NCBI GenBank assembly: GCA_030610885.1
Contig: JAUWQW010000015.1
Span: 1 to 34,540 of the forward strand
Length of the DNA stretch: 34,540 bases
Direction of reading: 5' to 3'
From: Candidatus Aminicenantota bacterium
Lineage (GTDB): Bacteria > Acidobacteriota > Aminicenantia > UBA2199
A program made the position numbers and the translations under genes. Below the pieces are notes generated by a model. It saw only the letters and a list, made by a program, of their open reading frames with translations, ran no database searches and was not told the origin of the DNA. Numbering within the stretch: position 1 is the stretch's first letter; each line of letters begins with the position of its first letter. Below, piece by piece: positions 16,567-24,609 of this stretch.

Positions 16567-19500
16567 TTATATGTTTTTGATCTTTTTTTTATATTTATAT
16601 CTTAGATTTCCATTTATTTTTAATGCTTTTTTTATGAGTAAATTTCCCTGATCAATTAATCTCTTTCTTTCATTTATATCTTTTTCAATCTTTGATTGTA
16701 AATGATAGAGCAATCCCTTCACTGCAAAAGCTTTTCCCATTCTGGGATTAATTGATATTGCCTTATCCGCATATTTCACTCCTTCCAAAATTATGTCTTT
16801 GGATTCATTTTTCAGCTCTATTTGCCATTCACCAATCCATAGATAAAGGTCAGAAAATAAATAATAGTTTGTTGCACTTAAGGGATTGATTCTCATAGCT
16901 TTCATGAATAAGTCTTTTGAAATCATAAATTCTTTTTCAGGGTTCTTTTTACATTTTATTTTCCATCTCGCTTCCATACAAGCAATAACACCGGCTTGTC
17001 TATATGCTTTATCAAGAGTAGCATCAATATTAGTCACTTTTTTATATAGAGATTTGCACACATTAATAAAGACAATTGGAGATCTGTCATGATCCAGCTC
17101 ATATCTGCTTTTTAAAATTAAACTTTCAATCCATAGCAAGTAAATATCAGAATCATTTGGATTGATCTTAATTGCCTTTTTAAGATTTTCCAATGCCTTC
17201 TTTATCATATTAAAAGGTGATTTTCCATATAAATATCTATAATCCGCAATCCCTATATAAGAAGTTGCCAAACTAGAATATGGAGCTATAAGTTTCGGAT
17301 TAAGCTTTATTGATTTTTTACAATACTTAATAGACTGATTGAAAGCATGTTTTGGATCTTTTCCTTCACCTAATAAAACATGACCTTTATTAAAATAAAC
17401 ACCACCAATTCCGCTATAAGCAAACGCATTATTTGGTTTTTTTTCAATCAATTTTTTATAAGCTTCTAATGCCTTATTCAGGCTATTATTTGGGTCTTTA
17501 CCATGTGATTCTTCATATTCTGAAAGAACTGTAAGGGACAAACCAAGATTTCTATAAGCATATGCAATAGGATTTATTGAAATGGCTTTCCTATAAGATT
17601 TAATGGCTTTATTGATTGAATCTAAAGAGTTTTTACCATGTGATTGCTCATACATTGATTGAAAATGGTAAATTCCACCAAGATTACTATAAGCATAATA
17701 AAAATTAGGATACAATTCAATTGCTTTCTGGAAACTCTCTTTTGCTTTATTAATAGAATTCATAGAATCTATACCTTTACTCATTTCATATTGAACAGTG
17801 TAAGCATAAACCACACCAAGACTTGAATAATACTTGGCATTATCCGGATCAATTTGAATAGCTTTTTTATAATTTTTCATTGCTTCTTTTAAAAAACTCA
17901 AGGGATTCTTTCCCTGCATCATTTCATAATATCCAAGGTATAAATAGGAATTACCTTTATGAAGCAGAGGTAAACCATTATTTATATCAATTTTACTTGC
18001 CTTTTGAGCATTTTCAATTGCTTTTAAAAGATCCGCTTTAGGGTCCTGGCCATTTGCTAACTTATATTCCCCTAAAGAACCATATATATTAGCCTTAATT
18101 TCATAAGTTTCCGCAAGATCGCTGTCTGCAATCATTGACTTCTGCACTATAAGTAAAGCCTTTTCTATATATGGGGTTATATCTTCACCTTTTTCATATA
18201 AAAGCATATCAATAACATTTGTCCATAGATCACATAAATTATTATATGATTGAGGGTCACTTTCTCCAATTTGTATAGCTTCTTTGAATGCTTCTTCTGC
18301 TTTTTTAAAATCATACAAAGCTCCATCAATATCTCCCTTATCTCCTTTATCAACACCCATTGCCTCATATATATCCCCTTCTAAAAGTTTTGCTTCATAT
18401 AACCATGGAATAGAATTAAATGCAGAACGAGCCTTTTCAATTGCTCTTTTGTATTTTTTGTCTATATATGCTATCAAGGCTTCCAAATATTCTGGAGATT
18501 CTCCAATTAGACCTCTGCTTTTTTTTAGAAATTCAATTGCAGGTTTTAGATACTTCTCTTCAATCTTTCTTTTCTGGAAAATTTTTAATGATTTCTCTGA
18601 AATCTTTTCAATCTTTTTACTCTCTTTCTGAAATAATTTAGTGAGAGTCAATCCCATTGCATAAGCAACTGACCGGGTTTTATAACCACTATTCCAGGAT
18701 TTTTTAAGATATTTAAGCGCATTATCATATTCACTTAATACAATGTACCCTTTACCAAGAGCATAATTTCCAGGTCCTATACCCAGATCCCCTACTTGTT
18801 TCGTCTGGTTCCTTATTTCTTCAATCTGACTTCTTACGCGTTTCTCCTCAGGCCTTATATCATGTAAAGGAATAGTATGAGAAATGCGCATTAAACTCTC
18901 AATATTAACAATATTCTGACCAAATTTTTGTGCTATATCAGCAATTTTCCCCATTTTCCAGCGTGCGTGCAACTGCATACTGATTAATATAATTAATATT
19001 ATAAAGGCAATACTGCCAAGAGTAACTGCAATTTTATGTTTTTTTGCCTTTTTTATAATTTTATAAGTTATTGTTAAAGGTCGAGCTAAAACTGGTTCTC
19101 CATTCAAATAAAGCTGCAAATCTTTAGCAATAGCTTTTGAAGAATCATATCTCCTATGAGGTTCTTTTTCCAAGCATTTCAGTACAATAGTTTCAAGATC
19201 AACGGGAATCTCTGGATTAATCTTACGTATAAGCTTTGGGTCATCATTAACAACCATTAAAAGTACTTTTAATGGGGAATCACCTGTAAAAGCCCTTTCT
19301 CCTGAAAATAGCTCATACATTGTTGAACCCAAACAATATATATCTGATCTACGGTTAATATTTCCCCTATCCCCACGTGCCTGCTCAGGAGACATATAAT
19401 TAGGAGTTCCTACAACCATTCCACTCATGGTCATTGATGGCGCTTCTATCTCACGTGCAAGACCAAAATCCATTACATAAGGCACCCACTCACCCTCAGG

Positions 19501-19914
19501 ACTCTGTTCTAACATTATATTTGAAGGTTTTATATCTCTATGTATTATACCCTTTCTATGGGCTTCATGAATTGCTCCAGCAACAGTTTTCATTATCAAT
19601 ACTTTTTGTTCCAAATTTATTCTGTTCCCAATTTCAAGCAGAGATGGCCCATCAATATATTGCATTGCAATGTAAGGTGTATTATTATATTCTCCTACTT
19701 CATATATCCTGCAAATATTTTCATGGGTTATCTGGCCTTGAGCCTGTGCTTCCTGTACAAAACGTTTTATTACTTCATCAGAATCTTCTTTAACAAACTT
19801 TAAAGCTACATACCGTTTCAGGTGAGGATCAAAGGCTTTATAAACTTTACCCATACCCCCTTCTCCAATTTTTTCAATAACTTTGTACCGCTCCCAGCCC
19901 GAAAAATCTTCCAT
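16567..19914 (-). CDS. PknB-type Ser/Thr protein kinase with C-terminal TPR-like repeats
   Basis: 1115 residues from ATG 19914, preferred over ATG 19920 because GGGAG lies eight bases before it and only two before the other. The kinase domain (about 6-275) is complete: GEGGMGKVY, ALKF with Lys39, HRDIKPSNIM with catalytic Asp127, DFG at 149-151, and GTPNYMSPEQARG in the activation loop. One transmembrane helix (about 296-317) follows. Everything beyond is outside the kinase and mostly helical, including about twelve repeats of 46 residues (555-1103). The kinase should face the cytoplasm and the repeats the periplasm, where they may bind protein or peptide partners; this topology is inference. 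Divergent from a beta-propeller lipoprotein gene, which could be part of the same surface system. Confidence 0.92.
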   Translation of the reverse strand: MEDFSGWERYKVIEKIGEGGMGKVYKAFDPHLKRYVALKFVKEDSDEVIKRFVQEAQAQGQITHENICRIYEVGEYNNTPYIAMQYIDGPSLLEIGNRINLEQKVLIMKTVAGAIHEAHRKGIIHRDIKPSNIMLEQSPEGEWVPYVMDFGLAREIEAPSMTMSGMVVGTPNYMSPEQARGDRGNINRRSDIYCLGSTMYELFSGERAFTGDSPLKVLLMVVNDDPKLIRKINPEIPVDLETIVLKCLEKEPHRRYDSSKAIAKDLQLYLNGEPVLARPLTITYKIIKKAKKHKIAVTLGSIAFIILIILISMQLHARWKMGKIADIAQKFGQNIVNIESLMRISHTIPLHDIRPEEKRVRSQIEEIRNQTKQVGDLGIGPGNYALGKGYIVLSEYDNALKYLKKSWNSGYKTRSVAYAMGLTLTKLFQKESKKIEKISEKSLKIFQKRKIEEKYLKPAIEFLKKSRGLIGESPEYLEALIAYIDKKYKRAIEKARSAFNSIPWLYEAKLLEGDIYEAMGVDKGDKGDIDGALYDFKKAEEAFKEAIQIGESDPQSYNNLCDLWTNVIDMLLYEKGEDITPYIEKALLIVQKSMIADSDLAETYEIKANIYGSLGEYKLANGQDPKADLLKAIENAQKASKIDINNGLPLLHKGNSYLYLGYYEMMQGKNPLSFLKEAMKNYKKAIQIDPDNAKYYSSLGVVYAYTVQYEMSKGIDSMNSINKAKESFQKAIELYPNFYYAYSNLGGIYHFQSMYEQSHGKNSLDSINKAIKSYRKAISINPIAYAYRNLGLSLTVLSEYEESHGKDPNNSLNKALEAYKKLIEKKPNNAFAYSGIGGVYFNKGHVLLGEGKDPKHAFNQSIKYCKKSIKLNPKLIAPYSSLATSYIGIADYRYLYGKSPFNMIKKALENLKKAIKINPNDSDIYLLWIESLILKSRYELDHDRSPIVFINVCKSLYKKVTNIDATLDKAYRQAGVIACMEARWKIKCKKNPEKEFMISKDLFMKAMRINPLSATNYYLFSDLYLWIGEWQIELKNESKDIILEGVKYADKAISINPRMGKAFAVKGLLYHLQSKIEKDINERKRLIDQGNLLIKKALKINGNLRYKYKKKIKNI
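16606..18252 (-). repeat. Array of about twelve 46-residue TPR-like coding repeats
   Basis: The C-terminal part of the kinase falls into consecutive units of 46 residues (one of 45, the last degenerate). Each has an AYxNLGxxY helix, a YExxxGKDP turn and an NKAxxxYKKAIxINP helix. Aligned starts are QSYNNL, AETYEI, GLPLLH, AKYYSS, YYAYSN, AYAYRN, AFAYSG, IAPYSS, SDIYLL, DKAYRQ, ATNYYL and GKAFAV. Canonical TPRs are 34 residues, so each unit carries a 12-residue insertion between its helices. Confidence 0.8.
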
Positions 19915-19943
19915 AAACATTTCTCCCTTTCAAATTCATTCTA

Positions 19944-19972
19944 ATTTTACCAAAAATAAATTAAATTTTAAA
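19944..19972 (-). promoter_or_regulatory. Possible promoter for the kinase gene
   Basis: On the minus strand, TTTAAA (19967-19972), a 17-base spacer and TAAAAT (19944-19949), the latter preceded by TGG as in an extended -10. It ends 29 bases before the ATG. Confidence 0.4.
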
Positions 19973-20008
19973 ATCAACTTGATAATAAATTTTTGTTTTG
20001 CTATCTTT

Positions 20009-20036
20009 TTGCTTTAATAAAATTAATTTATATAAT
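20009..20036 (+). promoter_or_regulatory. Possible promoter for the propeller lipoprotein gene
   Basis: TTGCTT (20009-20014), 16 bases, then perfect TATAAT (20031-20036). The transcript would begin near 20043, about 90 bases before the likely start codon. Confidence 0.4.
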
Positions 20037-20072
20037 GGCAATATGTAATAAAATTTATACTAAAATTTCAAA

Positions 20073-20080
20073 AAGGAGGT
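20073..20080 (+). promoter_or_regulatory. Orphan consensus Shine-Dalgarno AAGGAGGT
   Basis: A perfect ribosome-binding sequence lies 51 bases before the ATG at 20132, too far to serve it. The only nearby starts are ATA at 20084, in frame with the lipoprotein, and GTG at 20092, which opens a seven-codon peptide ending at TAA. A weaker AAGGG site sits directly before ATG 20132. Confidence 0.4.
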
Positions 20081-20131
20081 ACAATAGGGCAGTGCAGACG
20101 TGTATTCCTTATTAATAGAAAAGGGCTAAAT

Positions 20132-21229
20132 ATGACATTAAAATTACAAGGAAAGTCAATATTATTTTTAATCATTTCTTTAATTATATTTACAGGATGT
20201 TCGGACAAATTTGACAAATATAACTATATCAATTATAAAGAATTAAAAAGACCTGATAATACAGTAAAGTTGCATTCAACTGTAGTAATTAATGAACATG
20301 ACGTTAATCGTATAAGCAATTTTACAATAATTAATAATTATTTATTGTTAATCGATAATAAAGCTGATAAATTAATAAAAATTTTTGATCTAAAATCACA
20401 TAAATCATTAAAATCCTTTGGTCGCAGAGGACAAGGACCAAGTGAATTTATTGGAGCAAAAATAATTCCTGGTCAAAAAGATAAAAATATATTTTGGATA
20501 TATGACATTACAGCAGGAAAATTAAAAAAGTATAATATAAATAAAATTTTAAATAATAAATTTTATCCTGAAAAAATCATTCATATAAAAGAAGGAAAGG
20601 GAATTCCATTTCGAATAGTAATTACACCAGATAATAAAATACTCGGGACTGGGAATTTTTTTAAAGGTAGAATATCAATCTATAATATGAAAGGAGATTT
20701 TATTAGGAGTGTTGGTAAAATTCCCGTTATTTTAAAAAAAGAAAGATTTGCAAGTCAACATTCACACGGTTTTGATGGTAGATTTATTTTTAAAAATAAA
20801 TCTAAAGAAATTTTTATGGTACCAATGCTTGGTGCTATAGTTGAGAAATATAGTATAGATGGCAATTTAATTACAACCTTTTATGGTCCTGATTCATTTT
20901 TCCCTGAATACAAGATAGTACCAGCTGGTGAATACTATACAATGACTTATAATGAAAAAAGCAGATTTGGATATGTTGACATTTGCTATAACAAAAAACT
21001 GGATAAATTATTTTTACTATATTCAGGAGAGTATTTCTTCAATAAAGAAAATAAGCGAAATAAGGAAGCTGGTTTTTGCAATATCATTTATGTTCTAAAT
21101 AATAAAGGAACAATTATAGAACAAATTGAATTAGATAAAGAAATTATTCAAATGACTATATCTGATGATGGTTCTACCATTTTTGGACTATCAAAAAACG
21201 AAATATTAAAATTTGAATATAAAAAGTGA
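20132..21229 (+). CDS. 6-bladed beta-propeller lipoprotein
   Basis: 365 residues. The N-terminus has a basic stretch, a hydrophobic core (SILFLIISLIIF) and the lipobox FTGC with Cys at residue 23, so it should be a lipid-anchored periplasmic or outer-membrane protein. KSFGRRGQGPSEF (about residues 94-106) is the propeller-family signature also seen in the genes at 4306, 21331 and 22699. Blade-like repeats follow (NMKGDFIRSVGK, SIDGNLITTFYG, LNNKGTIIEQIEL). Function is unknown; such proteins often act as binding scaffolds. The next propeller gene starts 102 bases downstream, making a tandem family. Confidence 0.8.
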   Translation: MTLKLQGKSILFLIISLIIFTGCSDKFDKYNYINYKELKRPDNTVKLHSTVVINEHDVNRISNFTIINNYLLLIDNKADKLIKIFDLKSHKSLKSFGRRGQGPSEFIGAKIIPGQKDKNIFWIYDITAGKLKKYNINKILNNKFYPEKIIHIKEGKGIPFRIVITPDNKILGTGNFFKGRISIYNMKGDFIRSVGKIPVILKKERFASQHSHGFDGRFIFKNKSKEIFMVPMLGAIVEKYSIDGNLITTFYGPDSFFPEYKIVPAGEYYTMTYNEKSRFGYVDICYNKKLDKLFLLYSGEYFFNKENKRNKEAGFCNIIYVLNNKGTIIEQIELDKEIIQMTISDDGSTIFGLSKNEILKFEYKK

Positions 21230-21330
21230 AAAATAAATTTAGCCTTAATAGATTAACTATCCCCATTGTCACACCCATTGTCACATTAAAAATTTTTGAC
21301 ATTACGAAAAATTATATAAGGAGAAATTTA

Positions 21331-22377
21331 ATGAACGCGAAAGATAACAAGATATTAATTTTTTTATTCCTTTTATTATATATTAAATTGGGACTATTAC
21401 CCACGACACTGACTTTTAGAGAGAAGATTATTTTATCAGACAAAACCCGTATATATAAAATACAAATATATAAAAATAAAATATTTGCTAAGGCTGATCA
21501 TTCGGTAGTTGTTTTCAATCTTAGAGGTGTTAAAAAAAGAGAATTTGGACGTAAAGGCGAAGGCCCGGGAGATTTTGATTTGTTTAGCGATTTTTTTGTC
21601 TCCCAGGATAAAGTTTATGCAGTTGATAGTTACAGGAAAATTAATTGTTTCAATCTAAAAGGGAACCTAATTCAAGTTATAAAGCTTAAAAATAAAAAGG
21701 TTGGAAAAATTCTCCCACTCAACTCTAATATTTTTTATGTTTATGATAAATGGAAAATATCATCAGATGGGAAGAAAGCAACCATATTCAAAAACATATC
21801 TGACAATGATCGAGACTTTTTCTCAATAAAAGATGAGTCTAAAACACATGCCTATCACCCTCGAAAAAATATTTTTTTTCCATGGTTTCCAGCACCTTTT
21901 TGTAATAGAATGATTTGTGTCAGACTTGATTTAAATAGAATTGGAATCTTTTTTACTAGAGAGAATTATTTTTATATATTCGAGAATAAGTTACTTTCTA
22001 AAACTCTTTATAGATTTAATTTTAAAGCACAGCCGATTACTGCGTATGATAAATCTAGTTTTTTTAAAGCTGTAGATACTGGCAGTAAAATGAAGTGGCC
22101 TCAAAAAACTAAAAAGTCGATAAATTTTCCGAGGGGAAAAGAGTTTTTTGTAAGTGCGATTAAGTGGGACAAAAATATTGCATTGATTGGTTATCAATGC
22201 TTATTTATTATATCAGAAAATGGTGAATTGCTAAAAACTATTAAATATCCTAATAATAGAGTTTACAGAGTAATGGCTGATTTTGGAGGGTACCCTGAGG
22301 ACTTAATATGTAAAAGAGATAAACTCATTTTTTATCTTAATGAAGATTATGACATCAACGTTTATGAATTAAATTAA
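21331..22377 (+). CDS. Secreted 6-bladed beta-propeller protein
   Basis: 348 residues from ATG 21331, chosen because AAGGAG (21318-21323) stands seven bases before it. A GTG at 21226 extends the frame 35 codons back but has no ribosome site and would bury the signal peptide. The N-terminus (NKILIFLFLLLYIKLGLLP) is a signal peptide or anchor. REFGRKGEGPGDF carries the propeller signature, followed by the blade elements NLKGNLIQVIKL and SENGELLKTIKY. It follows the propeller lipoprotein on the same strand and probably arose by tandem duplication. No ligand can be inferred. Confidence 0.75.
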   Translation: MNAKDNKILIFLFLLLYIKLGLLPTTLTFREKIILSDKTRIYKIQIYKNKIFAKADHSVVVFNLRGVKKREFGRKGEGPGDFDLFSDFFVSQDKVYAVDSYRKINCFNLKGNLIQVIKLKNKKVGKILPLNSNIFYVYDKWKISSDGKKATIFKNISDNDRDFFSIKDESKTHAYHPRKNIFFPWFPAPFCNRMICVRLDLNRIGIFFTRENYFYIFENKLLSKTLYRFNFKAQPITAYDKSSFFKAVDTGSKMKWPQKTKKSINFPRGKEFFVSAIKWDKNIALIGYQCLFIISENGELLKTIKYPNNRVYRVMADFGGYPEDLICKRDKLIFYLNEDYDINVYELN

Positions 22378-22404
22378 TTAAGGAAGTGGAATGCGAAATT
22401 TATT

Positions 22405-22458
22405 GAGACAGAAAAAATACAAGGCGCATAGAGTCTGCACCTGCTCCCAATTTGTCTC
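22405..22458. repeat. Short inverted repeat around a GC-richer insert
   Basis: GAGACA (22405-22410) and TGTCTC (22453-22458) enclose about 42 bases, including GAGTCTGCACCTGCTCCC, that are richer in G+C than their surroundings. A 25-codon frame from ATG 22391, with AGGAAG before it, crosses this segment and does not look like a real gene. The site lies shortly upstream of the transposase remnant and may be a mobile-element scar. Confidence 0.3.
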
Positions 22459-22515
22459 TATTATATAAAAAATACATATTTTTTTCATATAAATAAGTCT
22501 TAACATATGCGGTGC

Positions 22516-22542
22516 TTGACAATTTGACATTTTTGTTATAAA
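22516..22542 (+). promoter_or_regulatory. Promoter before the transposase remnant
   Basis: Consensus TTGACA (22516-22521), 15 bases, TATAAA (22537-22542), with TGT before the -10 (extended -10). The layout is the same as at ispH. A second TTGACA lies inside the spacer. Confidence 0.45.
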
Positions 22543-22550
22543 AAAAATTT

Positions 22551-22712
22551 ATGCGAAGAGCAATGGTAACCTACCAGAGAGCGTATCATCATGTTATAAA
22601 CAGGGGATATGATGGTAACCCTATCTTTAAAGGGAGAAAAGATAAAGAAGATTTCCTCAGTTTATTAAAATTATATTCAGATATAATTCCGAGTCAAAAT
22701 GAGAAAAATTAG
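22551..22712 (+). pseudogene. Truncated IS200/RAYT-like (Y1) transposase N-terminus
   Basis: 53 codons beginning MRRAMVTYQRAYHHVINRGY and continuing through NPIFKGRKDKEDFLSLLK. This is the N-terminal signature of REP-associated Y1 transposases (usually 200-300 residues). The HUH metal site and catalytic Tyr lie further on in the family and are missing here, so it cannot be active. Its frame ends at 22712, inside the first codons of the following propeller fragment, suggesting that a deletion or insertion joined the two. Confidence 0.65.
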
Positions 22713-23686
22713 TTTTGTACTGATAATATTATCAACATTTGTATTTGCTGAAAAACCTCTTGCTGTGCTCACAGAAGTATTAAAACCTATTCAATTAATA
22801 GTAACAAAAGACAATATTTATGTTATAGAAAATTTTAAGATAAATATTTTTAACAGACAAACTTTTAAATTTAAAAAGAGTTTTGGTAAAAAAGGAGCTG
22901 GCCCCGAAGAATTTCCTGAAGAAATTCTTGTATACTATTTCAACAAAAAGCTTGTTGTTTGTGCTTTTAATAAAATCCTATGGTTTTCTCAAGACGGTAC
23001 TTTTATAGAAGAAAAAAAAACATCCTTTTAGCATACTCATAATTCCTATCTCAGGTGGATATTTAAAAGATATATCAAACTTTCATTTTAAGAAAAATTT
23101 TGTGACACGTGAAATTGGAATTTTTGATGAAGATATGAATATAAAAAAAATGCTTTTTAAAAAAGTAATTAAATTTGGAAGTAATAGAAGCAGAAAGGAA
23201 ATAGAAGTATTTAGCCCTAGAATAGTTACAATAACAGACAAAAAAAATATAATTATTGGAAATAGTGGAGATAAATCTTCTATAAAAATTTATAATCATA
23301 ATGGTAAATTGATTAATACTATCAAGCAAAAATATCCAAAAGTCCTTATTACTAAAGAATACAAAAAACATTATATTGAGCATAGTATAAGTAATGCTTT
23401 TAATGATATTTTCAGACAAATGTTAAAAAAAAACAAACATAAATTTCCCAAATATTTTCTTCAATTCAGTTTTTTATTTTCTGAAACAAAAATAATTTAT
23501 GTATTTAGAGATATTCCTGATTTTTCAAAATATAAAGTTTGGGCAATGACTAAAAGTGGAAAAATTAAAAAAAAGGTAATAGTAAAAAAGGGAAAATGTT
23601 TCTGGATTAAGAATGGAATATATTATTATCTTCTAGAGAACATAGATGACGAAGAATGGGAATTGTTCTCTAAAAAAATATTATAG
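22699..23686 (+). pseudogene. 6-bladed beta-propeller gene split by a frameshift
   Basis: The first part (22699-23031, 110 residues) has a signal peptide (MRKISFVLIILSTFVFA) and the propeller signature KKSFGKKGAGPEEF. It ends at TAG shortly after a run of nine A (23012-23020). Removing one A joins it directly to the +1 frame, which is open to 23686 (second part recognisable from GTG 23102), giving one 328-residue protein of the family's normal length. The joint would read IEEKKHPFSILIIPISGGY, typical propeller strands. There is no ribosome site before ATG 22699, which overlaps the transposase remnant. It could be a decaying gene, a sequencing error in a homopolymer, or a slippage-controlled gene. 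Confidence 0.75.
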
Positions 23687-23770
23687 TTATTAGGTTCTTT
23701 TTAAAACAGCTCTCCCGTTGAGCCTCTGGGGTAAATAGATTACCTTGTATATTGTTTTTTTGAAAAAGAT

Positions 23771-23799
23771 TTTACAATTTTTAATTGGTCGGGTACAAT
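23771..23799 (+). promoter_or_regulatory. Promoter for pyrKDF
   Basis: TTTACA (23771-23776), 17 bases, TACAAT (23794-23799). The leader would be about 39 bases, with no attenuator hairpin and no obvious Shine-Dalgarno before the pyrK ATG. Confidence 0.5.
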
Positions 23800-23844
23800 A
23801 TCTTTTGCTTGAATTGTATAAAATATAAGTAATATAAAAATCCA

Positions 23845-24609
23845 ATGAAAGAAGAGAGATGTTTTGTAAAAGAAAATAAAAAAATAAACGAAAATTACTT
23901 TCTTATGAAGATTAAAGCTGAATATATCTCAAAAAACTCAAAACCAGGTAATTTTGTAATGGTAAACGTATCAGAGACTTTTGATCCTCTATTAAAAAGA
24001 CCTTTTGGTATATTCAAATCTGAGCCTCCATTTATCTGGCTCTATTTTGAGGTTGTTGGAAAAGGTACTAAATTACTATCGAATTTCAAAAAAAATGATA
24101 AAATTTCTATTTTAGGACCCCTTGGAAATTCATTACCTGAATTTAAAAATAAAAAAATATTAATGATTGCTGGAGGGAGAGGCATTGTTCCAATTTTTTA
24201 TTCAATTCATACTTATTCTCAACACAATGATATCTTCTTAGTATATGGAGCAAAATCTGAAAAAGATTTAAACCTTTATGAAGAGATCAAATCTAAAAAA
24301 CTAAAAAAACTTTTTTTATATACTGATAACGGAAGTGTAGGAAAAAAGGGGCTTGTAACATCTGATGTTAAAAACATTATTAATAACAATAAAGTTGATA
24401 TAACTATATCATGTGGACCTGAGCCTATGTTTAAAACTCTTGTGAAAAAGATAGAGCATCTTGGTACTGAAAACTACATTTCTATGGAAGCCATAATGGG
24501 CTGTGGGTTTGGTATATGCCACAGTTGCGCAAAAAAAACAAAAAATGATAGTTATAAACAAGTTTGTACTGATGGACCTATATTTAAAATGGAGGATATT
24601 AAGTGGTAG
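23845..24609 (+). CDS. pyrK: Dihydroorotate dehydrogenase electron-transfer subunit PyrK
   Basis: 254 residues. PyrK passes electrons from dihydroorotate oxidation, via FAD and a [2Fe-2S] cluster, to NAD+. The FAD site is RPFG (52-55), the nucleotide site is AGGRGIVP (109-116), and the cluster ligands are C220, C225, C228 and C241 (MGCGFGICHSC...VC). All expected residues are present. The stop lies within the start of pyrD (7-base overlap), giving the usual pyrK-pyrD pair of NAD-dependent class 1B enzymes, which work without oxygen or quinone. Confidence 0.95.
   Translation: MKEERCFVKENKKINENYFLMKIKAEYISKNSKPGNFVMVNVSETFDPLLKRPFGIFKSEPPFIWLYFEVVGKGTKLLSNFKKNDKISILGPLGNSLPEFKNKKILMIAGGRGIVPIFYSIHTYSQHNDIFLVYGAKSEKDLNLYEEIKSKKLKKLFLYTDNGSVGKKGLVTSDVKNIINNNKVDITISCGPEPMFKTLVKKIEHLGTENYISMEAIMGCGFGICHSCAKKTKNDSYKQVCTDGPIFKMEDIKW

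Noticed and set aside
21226-21330. N-terminal extension of the second propeller from GTG 21226
   Set aside because: There is no ribosome site, and it would put 35 residues before the signal peptide; AAGGAG fits ATG 21331.
22391-22468. 25-codon ORF after the second propeller
   Set aside because: It has a plausible ribosome site but crosses the GC-richer inverted-repeat segment and has no recognisable protein character.
23687-23770. Terminator or riboswitch before pyrK
   Set aside because: Only short CCC/GGG pairing is possible; no conserved pyrimidine attenuator features are visible.
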